Positions 46,101 through 53,777 of a stretch of 64,000 bases of DNA are shown here, piece after piece. The notes below the pieces were generated by a model. The model was not told the origin of the DNA and ran no database searches. It saw nothing but the letters and a program-made list of their open reading frames with translations. Source of the DNA: Peptoclostridium sp965368085 (GTDB lineage: Bacteria > Bacillota > Clostridia > Peptostreptococcales > Peptostreptococcaceae); assembly GCA_965368085.1 (NCBI GenBank), contig CBDULP010000011.1:1-64000 (forward strand). The letters run 5' to 3'. How positions within the stretch are numbered: position 1 is the first letter of the stretch; each line of letters starts with the position of its first letter. The position numbers and the translations under genes are program-made.

Positions 46101-47295
46101 TACACTTTCGTATGAAGACAATTCGCAGGAAATTGAGTTTACACTTATAAACAAAGACGACATAAGCCTTGAGCTTGCATCAAACGGACCTACAGGTTGC
46201 CTTGTGGGCGATACAGTGACTATAAACATGACGGCTTATGCAAATAGCGGAGACGATAACGTGAGCACGTCAATAAGGAATATAAACTACCGCATGGGCA
46301 ATTCTTCAGGCCTTGAACTGAAAGGCGACTCAAGCTGGAACATCGATAATGTGAATATTGACGGAAGCAATATTTCAAACGATAATCAAAGCAAGGCATT
46401 TAAATTCGAGGCAGCTTCAAAGGGAAGACAGTCCATAACAGGAACGGTTGTATATGATTATTTGAATGGTGAAAATGACGCAAGGAGCGTTACACATGAT
46501 GTAGACGTGAAGAGCGGCCTGATAACTGTTCAAGTGGAAAGTGCAAGTCAAAATCCGTTTGCACACATAGACGTAACAGTTTCAGGGAATGGGTACGAAG
46601 AGACCATTAAAACAGATGAGACTGGAAAATGCATATTCAGCGGCATGCCGTCAGGAGACTACACTGTATCGGCAGGTCTTCCAACAGGAGTCATGGCTTT
46701 AGGTGGAAACACCAAGCAAGTAACAATGTCGTATGAAAACAGCGAGGAATCAGTACAGTTTGAAGTTTCTGACAAGGTTCAAGTGTTTACACACGGCAAA
46801 TTTGCAAACGGCGAGGTAGTTGAAGTTGGAGATATAGTTGTTCCAAAAGGTATCGCTGCAGAGCTTGGAATAGATGTCGAGTTCTACGGAAACACACAGG
46901 ATCAGGAAATAATACTTACGCTTGATCCGAATGTCACATCGTCAACATTTATGCTTTACGATCTGGCGGAAGATGGAAGTATTGCCGAGGTTTTAGCAGA
47001 TCCAAACAACCCGGACAAAAACATGAAGATATACAGAGTGACTGAGCCAGGAATTGAAGAAGGTCCATTGACAGCAGAGCAAATAAACGACATACTCAGC
47101 AATTCTGATGAGAAAGTACAGTTTAAAATAGTGCCTCCTGACAATGGAGGAAGGCTGGACAACCACTATTTAATAAAATATACTGTAGAGCACAATATGA
47201 AGCCGGGAGAAACGCTTCAAAACGAAGTTACAGTTAACGGCAGTGAGCCAAAGAACTGCGTAATAAGGTTTGCAAACAGCTTGATTTACACATAA
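40186..47295 (+). CDS. Giant VWA/PA14 surface protein, candidate pilus tip adhesin
   Basis: 2369 residues from ATG 40186 (after AGGGGAG; the longer frame from 40165 overlaps the previous gene). Signal peptide (MKKLLSAFMVLCMLLGMY), then a Tyr/Asp-rich stretch (~44-80), an SdrD-like B domain (VWEDIDGDGKKDVGEPG), a VWA domain with MIDAS D268-TSGS272, GGATN and MTDGEA, a PA14-like module (~785-890; FWGYITPPQTGDYYFGTRSD), a region like DUF5057 (~1105-1700), and two ~190-residue C-terminal repeats each starting LVGD and ending in a CarboxypepD-like unit. No sortase motif or membrane anchor at the C-terminus. As the last gene of the pil operon it takes the PilY1 position. Confidence 0.78.
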   Translation: MLNKMKKLLSAFMVLCMLLGMYQPISIPWGDSEYEMGSSYVYADDDEYDYYYDDDYYYYDSNYCYNYYDLYNNHYRYFVRGFVWEDIDGDGKKDVGEPGVQGINVYSYWGNGNQYFSKATTSSDGSYIIQVSNRGNDNVIKVKSDELENKGYELTNDYYKWYGYGSKVNLIHDKKDPVNYRRTDKFKPSNYTYIGIGLGKKEGTTPDPEPSKPDQSESDLIDVTRSISETSIKQGESVDVKYTITPKQLNKVQKDNDNVKKDVVLVIDTSGSMADYGKISSIKNVAKNFVDKFEDVQNVKIGVVEYSTYARKVSGLTSDVDYVKREISYLGTGGATNIGDGVRTAKSILDQDAGADEKYIILMTDGEATAYSRDINGSKSSNWTYLYSKNPGNRPAGWDYIHLDDYMGPYINNDIYHGNLGPVKPGYYVDYYISYLGPQGTTDETSLSYAKSVAAHMVKDDQSVKALFVVGFGTQAGSSNAQIAGAAGAKGSYYSANDSFSLQSLYEQFAQRILTSAEAGIQFEEKVINESSTTDLHIKVENLPQGFEFDDGTVKGNLTALYSLNSNESGYIADPIEFTVRYTFDESGTYKFGNDDSSLVKISVLNEEDSENIPEATVDVEANEQLPPRVKMDVHDANGTVYQSMNEDGTENLQILEEGLILKGDAVSQLEIKGETIKDARYKIIKLDTEPSMPSDGNMIPINDSIVQKIIYPDLIKDKIGYLTARNYDVSHLGTMTEEGKWNDRSIVFKNPTSVIEQRSADTAYAVGDYITKVNGRFKNYTIFMDNMNVGGNGGPYPDYKESAKFWGYITPPQTGDYYFGTRSDDGSKGYIIVDDEKLTIADQFKIQGSTFKTDNVKMHLEAGKFYPIYLEYSNWGGWADHRLIYRTSPFISSTNDGGGQSVPANWFRPTSNNKPGEVATATFESTAVKGIPFPEESGIYYVAVKAKNEKNAVTEKICGPFVVGLKSDFEISRESEGFVQNGEFFELKYKVTPGDIKIGDIGKNLIIQDFKIQETFPDGVALDEDNEQFDVDGQTIVSKPQSIEYRREGGVYKADPFEVSVRIKIDSESQSILIGENESAFASYTDFDESSISKSFEEMTINISQFVKPEEFNVLEIQPEREFELTEEMFADMGHSVTVDQMSMREFVGNVEDINGKYDVVYIGNKNEGGANNDHYSPKGKKSSKVPPSSGSGVEYYSENDITNRKAYELEEYIESGQLLVLEKNILNGSMKDMKLYKRLSGYEDRENVIDIEFVNSNNSLERIISEYRKSNKRPAFEVVSSPKEYDGLNYEENKNMQFKYNIKNQNSGGQNLIVTSLYLDQNGDGFFREDEKVEHSNPQFDGEGYVINYRIEDSFTGMMPWKVEAVDQSAGTKSYHVGYPAYKGKKLKTRVLHLIPENGTELHIKNGNGFTPSLNTDEYEIQVTELPVSMFNNSCPNDVEYGGKTVKTELNGNYDMIVMGFRDMYGSSDIIRNEPIQAIKDFIKTGQSVMFTHDVFTFWTNNSSGWGANITKQFRDIAGQSRYKDPNNPAELDVWGNRIMHDEKPEQNKKTYGFSDGALDRANGKGFKTYNNSFMLNEGIITKYPYDLPNILPVATTHYQYFQLNLEDEDVVPWFSLYGGANSKLQYDGRNNYYTYTKGNITYSGTGHSRPGGIPEQEFFVNTMVKASRNSNHAPTINVINLDENDMISTNQDMFEFSFIPDDIDGDELTGKIYINDVLVRSYSKEEVALGEPIRVQITKEELQEIIGDGNSFELSIEVVDSKGAKAEENSSFTVSYIENPVLFVSAELSERGYLVGDRGSVDISIEAPTADRVFDSGATNLDFAVSNSHGIDFDHRTWTPSDVSFNPLPSHPKQTKEFEFTVEDEGSHIIQNRLEYDCSDFEGLGKQTVDYSYAVPVKKGRIDVSVSQANGKAVENGSITVKRPDGTTSEHRIENGIVSLEYGMISGTYEISVNPGDGYSKKEGGVKNVTLSYEDNSQEIEFTLINKDDISLELASNGPTGCLVGDTVTINMTAYANSGDDNVSTSIRNINYRMGNSSGLELKGDSSWNIDNVNIDGSNISNDNQSKAFKFEAASKGRQSITGTVVYDYLNGENDARSVTHDVDVKSGLITVQVESASQNPFAHIDVTVSGNGYEETIKTDETGKCIFSGMPSGDYTVSAGLPTGVMALGGNTKQVTMSYENSEESVQFEVSDKVQVFTHGKFANGEVVEVGDIVVPKGIAAELGIDVEFYGNTQDQEIILTLDPNVTSSTFMLYDLAEDGSIAEVLADPNNPDKNMKIYRVTEPGIEEGPLTAEQINDILSNSDEKVQFKIVPPDNGGRLDNHYLIKYTVEHNMKPGETLQNEVTVNGSEPKNCVIRFANSLIYT

Positions 47296-47318
47296 AATAC
47301 AATAGTGACCACTTTCAC

Positions 47319-47342
47319 AAAAAGGCCATACGGCCTTTTTGT
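47319..47342 (+). terminator. Terminator of the pil operon
   Basis: AAAAAGGCC-ATAC-GGCCTTTTT. The sequence from 47343 to 47539 is AT-rich and holds the promoter region of the next gene without a clear consensus. Confidence 0.85.
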
Positions 47343-47539
47343 TTTGTCAAAAATAAAATATTTACTGCAGCTTGTTCTGCAAGAAAAAAATAAAGCACAC
47401 TTATTCAATCGAATCGCCAAGTATCATTGAAACTTGACTTGAATTGGCTTAAAATAGAGTGTGTCATATATTTAAGTTGTGGAATTCAAATATCGAATAG
47501 ATGATAATATGTGAACCAAGATTTGAAAGGGTGATGGAC

Positions 47540-48880
47540 TTGAGAAAAGGAAAGAGAAAAAACGATGAACTTAGGAGTGTAAATATAACCAGAAGCTATA
47601 CAAAATATGCCGAGGGTTCTGTACTTATAGAAATGGGAGACACAAAGGTAATATGCAATGCATCTGTTGAGGAGAAGGTTCCTCCGTTTTTAAAGGGAAG
47701 CGGCACAGGCTGGATAACAGCTGAATACTCTATGCTTCCAAGGTCTACAGGCCAAAGAAAGGTCAGAGAGTCATCAAGGGGCAAGGTTGACGGAAGGACT
47801 CAGGAGATACAAAGGCTTATAGGAAGAGCTTTAAGATCTGTTGTGGACCTTTCGAAGCTTGGAGAAAGGACAATATGGATAGACTGCGACGTAATACAGG
47901 CTGACGGCGGAACTAGAACCGCATCTATAACAGGTTCTTTCATAGCTCTTGTAGACGCACTTTACAAGGTGTACATGAACGGAAAGATAAAGGAGATACC
48001 TCTAAAGTCATTCGTATCGGCTGTAAGCGTAGGTGTAGTTGGATCTGAGCCAATGCTTGACCTTTGCTATGAAGAGGATTCGGCTGCGCAGGTGGATATG
48101 AACGTAATAATGACAGACCTTGGAGAGTTCGTGGAAGTTCAGGGCACTGCAGAAACTCATCCTTTCACAAGAGCTGAGCTTAACGAGATACTTGAACTTG
48201 CTGAAAATGGAAACAGGGAGCTTATAGACATACAAAAGAAAGCGCTTGGAGATGCCATGACAAGCCTTGTGCTAAACAAGAGGATAGACATGGTTGTCGC
48301 TACGTCAAACAAGGGAAAGCTTGCTGAGTTTTCAAAGCTTTTGAGGGATATGAACGCAAACGTACTTTCAATGGCGGATGTTCAGCTTGAAGGGCTTGAA
48401 ATAGTTGAAGACGGGGAGACATTTGAAGAAAATGCACTTATAAAGGCAAGAGAGGTTGCCCGCAGAACGGGAAAGATTTCAATAGCAGATGATTCAGGGC
48501 TTGTAGTTGACTTTCTGGATGGAGAGCCTGGGGTATACTCGGCTAGGTTTGCGGGAGAAGACGCTACAGACAGCGACAACAATGAAAAACTTTTAGAGCT
48601 TTTGAAAGAAGTGCCTGAGAAGCAAAGAAAGGCCAAGTTCGTATGTGTGATAGCCGTTGCATACCCAGACGGAAGAGAATTTACTGCAAAGGGTTCATGC
48701 TCGGGAAGGATATCATATGAACCGGCAGGAGACGGTGGATTCGGATACGACCCGCTTTTCATAGTTAAGGGCCACGACAAAACATTCGCTCAGATGGATG
48801 CGGATATTAAAAACAAGATGAGCCACAGGGCAAAGGCTCTTGAAAACATGAAAAAAGAGTTTAAAAACAGGATGCTATAA
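47540..48880 (+). CDS. rph-rdgB: Fused RNase PH and XTP/dITP pyrophosphatase
   Basis: About 446 residues. Residues 1-~240 are RNase PH, a phosphorolytic tRNA 3' exonuclease (RKGKRKNDELR, GTGWITAEYSMLPRSTGQR, RTIWIDCDVIQADGGTRTA). After a ~12-residue linker, residues ~250-446 are a Ham1/RdgB house-cleaning NTPase (VVATSNKGKLAEF, ISIADDSGLVVD, GGFGYDPLF, SHRAKAL). In Bacillus these are two adjacent genes; here there is no stop between them, and the first domain's end (DIQKKALG) leads straight into the second. Start taken at TTG 47540 by alignment with the family N-terminus; GTG 47531 and ATG 47534 are alternatives. Confidence 0.93.
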   Translation: MRKGKRKNDELRSVNITRSYTKYAEGSVLIEMGDTKVICNASVEEKVPPFLKGSGTGWITAEYSMLPRSTGQRKVRESSRGKVDGRTQEIQRLIGRALRSVVDLSKLGERTIWIDCDVIQADGGTRTASITGSFIALVDALYKVYMNGKIKEIPLKSFVSAVSVGVVGSEPMLDLCYEEDSAAQVDMNVIMTDLGEFVEVQGTAETHPFTRAELNEILELAENGNRELIDIQKKALGDAMTSLVLNKRIDMVVATSNKGKLAEFSKLLRDMNANVLSMADVQLEGLEIVEDGETFEENALIKAREVARRTGKISIADDSGLVVDFLDGEPGVYSARFAGEDATDSDNNEKLLELLKEVPEKQRKAKFVCVIAVAYPDGREFTAKGSCSGRISYEPAGDGGFGYDPLFIVKGHDKTFAQMDADIKNKMSHRAKALENMKKEFKNRML

Positions 48881-48883
48881 GCC

Positions 48884-49351
48884 ATGAAAATAGGTGTTAT
48901 GGGGGATACCCACAGGCATATGAATTCTATGGAAAGGGCAGTGGAGCACTTTAGAGACTGTGACCTGATACTTCATACAGGGGACAATTTTGTTGATGCG
49001 AGCATCATTCACGCAAAAGCAAATATAGGTATTATAGCGGTAAAGGGCAATTGTGATTTTGAAGATGTCGAAGATGAAATACTTTTTGAAAGCGCCGGGA
49101 AAAGCATATTCCTATGCCATGGACACCGATATGGAGTCAAGCAAGGCATTGGTGGCCTGAAAAAAAGAGCCGAAGAACTGGGCGCCGAAATTGTGGTGTT
49201 TGGACACACACACATTCCCCATTTTGAGGAAATTGGCGGAATAATTTTTGTGAATCCCGGGAGCACGTCAAGACCCAGAAGCGGAAATGGAAGTGTGGCG
49301 CAGCTTAGCATCACTGACGGAACTGTAGAATTCGAGTTGTTTGAGATTTAA
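48884..49351 (+). CDS. YfcE/MJ0936-family metallophosphoesterase
   Basis: 155-residue phosphodiesterase with metal-binding motifs GDTH (7-10), HTGD, KGNCD, GHGHRYG-like (LCHGHRYG), GHTH and VNPGS. Two-metal hydrolase; the physiological substrate is unknown. It follows rph-rdgB by 3 nt, the same gene order as rph-rdgB-ysnB in Bacillus, so it belongs to that operon. Confidence 0.93.
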   Translation: MKIGVMGDTHRHMNSMERAVEHFRDCDLILHTGDNFVDASIIHAKANIGIIAVKGNCDFEDVEDEILFESAGKSIFLCHGHRYGVKQGIGGLKKRAEELGAEIVVFGHTHIPHFEEIGGIIFVNPGSTSRPRSGNGSVAQLSITDGTVEFELFEI

Positions 49352-49367
49352 GGAGTGGTAAAAATCA

Positions 49368-49895
49368 ATGGGTCACCTGATTGGATATTTTCTTATATTT
49401 TTAGCCAGGGTAACCGATGTTTCTATGGCTACAATAAGGACAATAATGGTTGTAAGGGGAAGAAAGTTTACTGCTGCATGCATAGGGCTTGTTGAAATAG
49501 TCATATATGTTCTCGCTATAAGTAGGGTTCTTGGAAATATGGATAATCCATTTAACTTAATGGCATATGCGCTTGGATTTTCGACGGGTAATTTTGTTGG
49601 GATTACAATAGAGGAGAAAATGGCTCTAGGAAATCTGGTCATACAAGTTGTTACAAAAAACAATGCAAATGAAGAATTTTCACAATACCTCAGGGAAAAG
49701 GGTTATGGAGTAACATGTACGGAAGGCGTTGGAAAAGAAGGGCGAATATATGTGCTTAACATAGTTGTGGACAGAAAGAATTTAAGGGAAGTTGAAAACA
49801 TAGTTTCTGAATTTGACAATTGTGCGTTCACGACGGTTCAGGATGTACGTGAGATAAGAGGCGGATATTTTAAAAGAAGGATAAAGAAAAAATAA
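49368..49895 (+). CDS. UPF0316/DUF2179 membrane protein
   Basis: 175 residues: three membrane segments in the first 85 residues (including RVTDVSMATIRTIMVVRGRK and ALGFSTGNFVGITIEEKMALG) and a C-terminal DUF2179 domain (YGVTCTEGVGKEGRIYVLNIVV). The family has no firm function; DUF2179 domains bind nucleotides in related proteins. ATG at 49368 after AAGGAGTGG, 16 nt after the phosphodiesterase gene. Membership is clear, function is not. Confidence 0.9.
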   Translation: MGHLIGYFLIFLARVTDVSMATIRTIMVVRGRKFTAACIGLVEIVIYVLAISRVLGNMDNPFNLMAYALGFSTGNFVGITIEEKMALGNLVIQVVTKNNANEEFSQYLREKGYGVTCTEGVGKEGRIYVLNIVVDRKNLREVENIVSEFDNCAFTTVQDVREIRGGYFKRRIKKK

Positions 49896-49916
49896 GCTTT
49901 ATCATAACAGAAACAA

Positions 49917-49963
49917 AGAAGATCCAAAACAGCCTTTCAAACGGCAGTTTTGGATCTTCTTTT
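49917..49963. terminator. Bidirectional terminator between UPF0316 gene and permease
   Basis: AAGAAGATCCAAAAC and GTTTTGGATCTTCTT (15 bp) with inner GCC/GGC, and T tracts on both strands. It lies between convergent genes. Confidence 0.9.
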
Positions 49964-49970
49964 AGTTGCT

Positions 49971-51242
49971 CTATAGATAAACCGCTATGAGATAAAAGCT
50001 TGCCATTATTATCGATATTATCATCATGGGAAAACCGACTTTTATGTAGTCTATGAATGAAAGTTTGTATTTGTTCTTTTCAAGTATCCCTGCGACAATC
50101 ACATTCGCCGATGCCCCTATAAGGGTTCCGTTCCCACCCAGGCAAGCTCCAAGTGAAAGAGCCCACCAAAGAGGCGTGACGTCTATTGAAGTCATTACAG
50201 ACATCTTGCTTATAAGAGGAATCATAGTTGCAACAAAAGGTATATTGTCAAGGAATGACGAAATTATTGCAGATCCCCAAAGCATGAGCAGTGCGGTGAG
50301 AAAGAAATTAGTCTCTGCGGTTTCTGTGATCTTTTCGGCTAGCATGTCTATAAGCCCGACCTTTTCAAGACCTCCTACGAGCATAAATAAAAATGCAAAG
50401 AAAAATATTGTAGGCCACTCTATCTCATGAAGTACAACTTCAATGTTGGCTCTTGTCAAAAGCAACATTGTACTGGCGCCTATAAGGGCTACTGATGCAG
50501 ATTCGAGCCCTATGGCCTCGTGGAGCGAAAAACCTACTATAGTCAAAAAAAGCACGGAAAGAGATTGTATGAGCAGTTTTTTTCCTTTTAAAGCCTTTGA
50601 TTCGTCAAACAGCAGGAGTTTTGCCTTAAGGTTTTCATCCACAGTGACTTTGCGTCCGTATATGAATTTGAATATAAATATTGTAACTATGAGTATCATA
50701 AGTGCTATGGGCCCTGTGTTTAGAATAAAGTCCATAAAGCCCAGTCCAGATATGCTTCCTATCATTATGTTTGGAGGGTCTCCCACTAGAGTTCCGGTAC
50801 CACCCACGTTTGATGAAATTATCTGGGGAACGAGAAACGGAAGAGGGTTTACTTCAAGTGTCTCGGTTATTACAAGAGTTACCGGTGCGATTAGAAGCAC
50901 TGTGGTGACATTGTCCAAAAATGCAGAAAGAACGGCTGTGACAATGCAAAGGAACATTATTATCCTCCATGGGTCGCCTTTTGCGAGTTTTGCCGTCTTT
51001 ATGGCTATGTATTGGAAGATACCTGTTGTCTTAAGCACATTTACTATTATCATCATACCTATCAAAAGGCCTATTGTGTTGAAGTCTATAAAGTGGAGAG
51101 CCTCCTCCTGTGATAATATGCCAAGAAGTATTAGCATTGTAGCTCCAAAAAACGATATTATTGTCCTGTCTATTTTTTCAGAAATTATGAACACGTAGGT
51201 TATTATGAAAATTGAAAGGACTATTGCGGTTTGAGAAAACAT
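49971..51242 (-). CDS. ArsB/NhaD-type ion permease (IT superfamily)
   Basis: 423-residue polytopic membrane protein with about 11 segments and two related halves. Signature loops are SAFLDNVTTVLLIAPV and SSFLDNIPFVATMIPL, each followed by TLVGDPPNIMIG or TLIGASANVIVAG. This fits the ArsB/CitM/NhaD/SLC13-like group; substrate (arsenite, sodium, citrate or other anion) cannot be decided. No arsenic genes are near. The ATG has AGGAG 13 nt upstream, a slightly long spacing. Monocistronic on the minus strand. Confidence 0.85.
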   Translation of the reverse strand: MFSQTAIVLSIFIITYVFIISEKIDRTIISFFGATMLILLGILSQEEALHFIDFNTIGLLIGMMIIVNVLKTTGIFQYIAIKTAKLAKGDPWRIIMFLCIVTAVLSAFLDNVTTVLLIAPVTLVITETLEVNPLPFLVPQIISSNVGGTGTLVGDPPNIMIGSISGLGFMDFILNTGPIALMILIVTIFIFKFIYGRKVTVDENLKAKLLLFDESKALKGKKLLIQSLSVLFLTIVGFSLHEAIGLESASVALIGASTMLLLTRANIEVVLHEIEWPTIFFFAFLFMLVGGLEKVGLIDMLAEKITETAETNFFLTALLMLWGSAIISSFLDNIPFVATMIPLISKMSVMTSIDVTPLWWALSLGACLGGNGTLIGASANVIVAGILEKNKYKLSFIDYIKVGFPMMIISIIMASFYLIAVYL

Positions 51243-51437
51243 TATGAAATATCAACTCCTAGTCAAATAGTGATTTTTTGAAGCAATTTTAAAACTTTAT
51301 TGAAAGATGTTTAAATTTCATTATAACACATAAGCATTTTTGATTACAGCATAGAAACATCAGCAAATAAATTTCAAAAGGGAAATAATATATTTTATTG
51401 CCTAAAAACAATATTTTGACTTGATTTTTAGGGGGTG

Positions 51438-51475
51438 TTGTATGATATAATATTAAAGTTGTATGGTATAATATT
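51438..51475 (+). promoter_or_regulatory. Tandem extended -10 promoters of tig
   Basis: Two 17-bp direct repeats, TTGTATGATATAATATT (51438) and TTGTATGGTATAATATT (51459), are exactly 21 bp apart, two helical turns. Each holds an extended -10 (TGATATAAT, TGGTATAAT). The region 51243-51437 before it is AT-rich, with no gene. Confidence 0.6.
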
Positions 51476-51569
51476 CAATTATTTAGAATATTGCTGGGTC
51501 ATATGAAAAATGTCGGCATGGTTTTATCTGGGCCGGATTAAAATAAATTTTTATTAGGAGGATGTATTC

Positions 51570-52859
51570 ATGAGCGCAGAAATGATAACAAAAGAAAACA
51601 GCGAAGTAATGATAAAGCTGGCAGTAGACAGTGCAGAGTTTGGAAAGGGAGTAGACAAGGCCTATAAGAAGCTGAGAGGGAGATTCAACATACCAGGCTT
51701 CAGAAAGGGAAAAGCTCCTAAAAAAGTTATAGAGATGAACTATGGAAAGGGAATATTCTTTGAAGAGGCTATAAACATAGTGTTCCCTGACGCATACGAG
51801 AAGGCTGTAAAAGACCTTGAACTTGATCCGGTTGCAATGCCAGAAATCGAAGAGGTTGAGCAAATGGAAGACGGCAAAGACCTTGTGATGAAGGTTAAAG
51901 TTGCAGTTAAGCCTGAAGTTGAGCTTGGAGAGTACAAAGGCGTAGAAATAGAGAAGAAAGAAGTTACAGTTGAAGACGAGCAAGTAGAAAAAGACCTTGA
52001 AGTTAAAAGGGAAAACAATGCAAGATATGTAAATGTTGAAGACAGAGGAATACAAAACGACGACATGACAATAATAGATTTCAAAGGATTTGTAGATGGA
52101 GAAGAGTTCGAAGGCGGAGCTTCTGAAAACTACAACCTTGTTATTGGATCTAACACATTCATACCAGGATTTGAAGAGCAGCTTATAGGAGCATCTGTAG
52201 GTGACGAGCTTGACGTTAACGTGAGCTTCCCAGAGGGCTACCATGCTGAAAATCTAGCTGGAAAGCCTGCGCTTTTCAAGGTTACAGTAAAGGAAATAAA
52301 ATTCAAGGAGCTTCCAGCGCTTGACGATGAATTTGCAAAGGACATAAGCGAATTCGACACTATGGACGAGCTTAAGGCTGATATCAAAAAGCAGCTTGAA
52401 GAAGATGCTAAGAAGCAGGCTGAAAACGAAATGAAAAATGACCTTGTTGAAAAAATAGTTGAGGCAGCTTCTGTAGAAGTACCTGAAGTTATGGTTGAAA
52501 ACGAGTCTGAGTCTATGCTGAGAGATTTCGAAATGCAGCTTAGATACCAAGGTCTTGACATGGACAGCTACATGAAGTACATGGGCAAAAACAAAGATGA
52601 ACTTAAGGATGAAATGAAAGAGCAGGCGCTTAAGAACGTTAAGAGATCTCTAGTTCTTGAAAAGATATACAAGACAGAGGGAATTGAAGTAAGCGACGAA
52701 GAGTTTGAAAAAGAAGTAGAAGAAATGGCTAAAACTTACAACATGGAAGTTGAAAAGGTTAAATCTTCTCTAAGACCTCAAGACATGCAGAGTATAAGAG
52801 AGAGCATGCTTGTTAAAAAAGCTGTAGATATGCTTATGGAAAGCGCAAAAATAGCTTAA
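51570..52859 (+). CDS. tig: Trigger factor (ribosome-associated chaperone/PPIase)
   Basis: 429 residues. The ribosome-binding domain has the signature FRKGKAP (PGFRKGKAPKKVIE, about 48-61), the FKBP-type PPIase domain spans ~160-245 (DDMTIIDFKGFVDGEEFEGG, FIPGFEEQLIGA), and the helical C-domain follows. ATG after TTAGGAGG. First gene of a tig-clpP-clpX-lon quality-control region, though it has its own terminator. Confidence 0.97.
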   Translation: MSAEMITKENSEVMIKLAVDSAEFGKGVDKAYKKLRGRFNIPGFRKGKAPKKVIEMNYGKGIFFEEAINIVFPDAYEKAVKDLELDPVAMPEIEEVEQMEDGKDLVMKVKVAVKPEVELGEYKGVEIEKKEVTVEDEQVEKDLEVKRENNARYVNVEDRGIQNDDMTIIDFKGFVDGEEFEGGASENYNLVIGSNTFIPGFEEQLIGASVGDELDVNVSFPEGYHAENLAGKPALFKVTVKEIKFKELPALDDEFAKDISEFDTMDELKADIKKQLEEDAKKQAENEMKNDLVEKIVEAASVEVPEVMVENESESMLRDFEMQLRYQGLDMDSYMKYMGKNKDELKDEMKEQALKNVKRSLVLEKIYKTEGIEVSDEEFEKEVEEMAKTYNMEVEKVKSSLRPQDMQSIRESMLVKKAVDMLMESAKIA

Positions 52860-52878
52860 TTAATAGATGTTATATATG

Positions 52879-52907
52879 AAAAGCAGCGGAAATATCCGCT
52901 GCTTTTT
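52879..52907 (+). terminator. Terminator after tig
   Basis: AAAAGCAGCGGA-AATA-TCCGCTGCTTTTT. Confidence 0.9.
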
Positions 52908-53037
52908 AATTTGCCAAGATTTCTGATTTGAGGTATTATGTATATACCACAGAAACATGCAGTAGCACTGTAGAGTGTGGGTGGTGGTTTTTATAATCTG
53001 AAGAATCAGTTACTGAGGTAATATGGGTTCAAATAAT

Positions 53038-53066
53038 TTACATTTAGTATTGTTTAGTAGTATAAT
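53038..53066 (+). promoter_or_regulatory. Promoter of clpP-clpX
   Basis: TTACAT at 53038-53043 and TATAAT at 53061-53066, spacer 17 bp. No CtsR heptad repeat was seen around it. Confidence 0.55.
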
Positions 53067-53164
53067 TAGTATGATAACGCTAAGATACATGTTTAGTCCG
53101 CAGACATTTGGTATATTATATAATAATAGAGCTTACAATAAACTTAAAAGGGGAGGTATTACAC

Positions 53165-53749
53165 ATGTCACTTGTACCTGTAGTAGTAGAACAAACCGGA
53201 AGAGGAGAAAGAAGTTACGATATATACTCTAGGCTTTTAAAAGACAGGATAATTTTCCTTGGAGAGGAAGTAAATGATGTAACCGCATCGTTAATAGTTG
53301 CTCAGATGCTTTTCCTGGAGTCGGAAGATCCAGACAAGGACATATATCTTTATATAAACTCACCTGGAGGATCCATAACTTCAGGAATGGCCATATATGA
53401 TACAATGCAGTATATCAAACCGGATGTTTCAACAATATGTGTGGGCATGGCGGCTTCTATGGGAGCATTCCTATTGACAGCCGGAGCAAAGGGAAAGAGA
53501 TTCGCACTTCCAAACAGTGAAATAATGATACACCAGCCGCTTGGAGGAACAAGAGGCCAGGCTACGGATATCCAGATACATGCCGAGAGAATACTGAAAA
53601 TGAAGGAAAAGCTCAATCATATAATGGCTGAAAGAAGCGGTCAGGATATCGAAAAGGTAAAAGCGGATACGGAAAGAGATTATTTTATGAGCGCTCAAGA
53701 GGCGAAGGAATACGGACTTATCGATGACATCCTTGAAAAGAGAGTGTAG
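53165..53749 (+). CDS. clpP: ATP-dependent Clp protease proteolytic subunit
   Basis: 194-residue serine protease; tetradecamer that works with ClpX. Catalytic triad Ser98 (GMAASMG), His123 (MIHQPLGG) and Asp172. ATG 53165 after AAAGGGGAGG; the longer open frame from 53108 would place that ribosome site within the gene and is not used. Followed by clpX after 28 nt. Confidence 0.97.
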   Translation: MSLVPVVVEQTGRGERSYDIYSRLLKDRIIFLGEEVNDVTASLIVAQMLFLESEDPDKDIYLYINSPGGSITSGMAIYDTMQYIKPDVSTICVGMAASMGAFLLTAGAKGKRFALPNSEIMIHQPLGGTRGQATDIQIHAERILKMKEKLNHIMAERSGQDIEKVKADTERDYFMSAQEAKEYGLIDDILEKRV

Positions 53750-53777
53750 GGCTTATAATAATTAAAGAGGTGAAAAC

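Noticed and set aside
50053..51198. Two plus-strand frames opposite the ion permease
   Set aside because: They are shadows of the minus-strand gene, whose membrane-protein sequence has clear family motifs.
53023..53232. Open frame of 69 codons before and into clpP
   Set aside because: It runs across the clpP promoter and start in another frame, with no family likeness.
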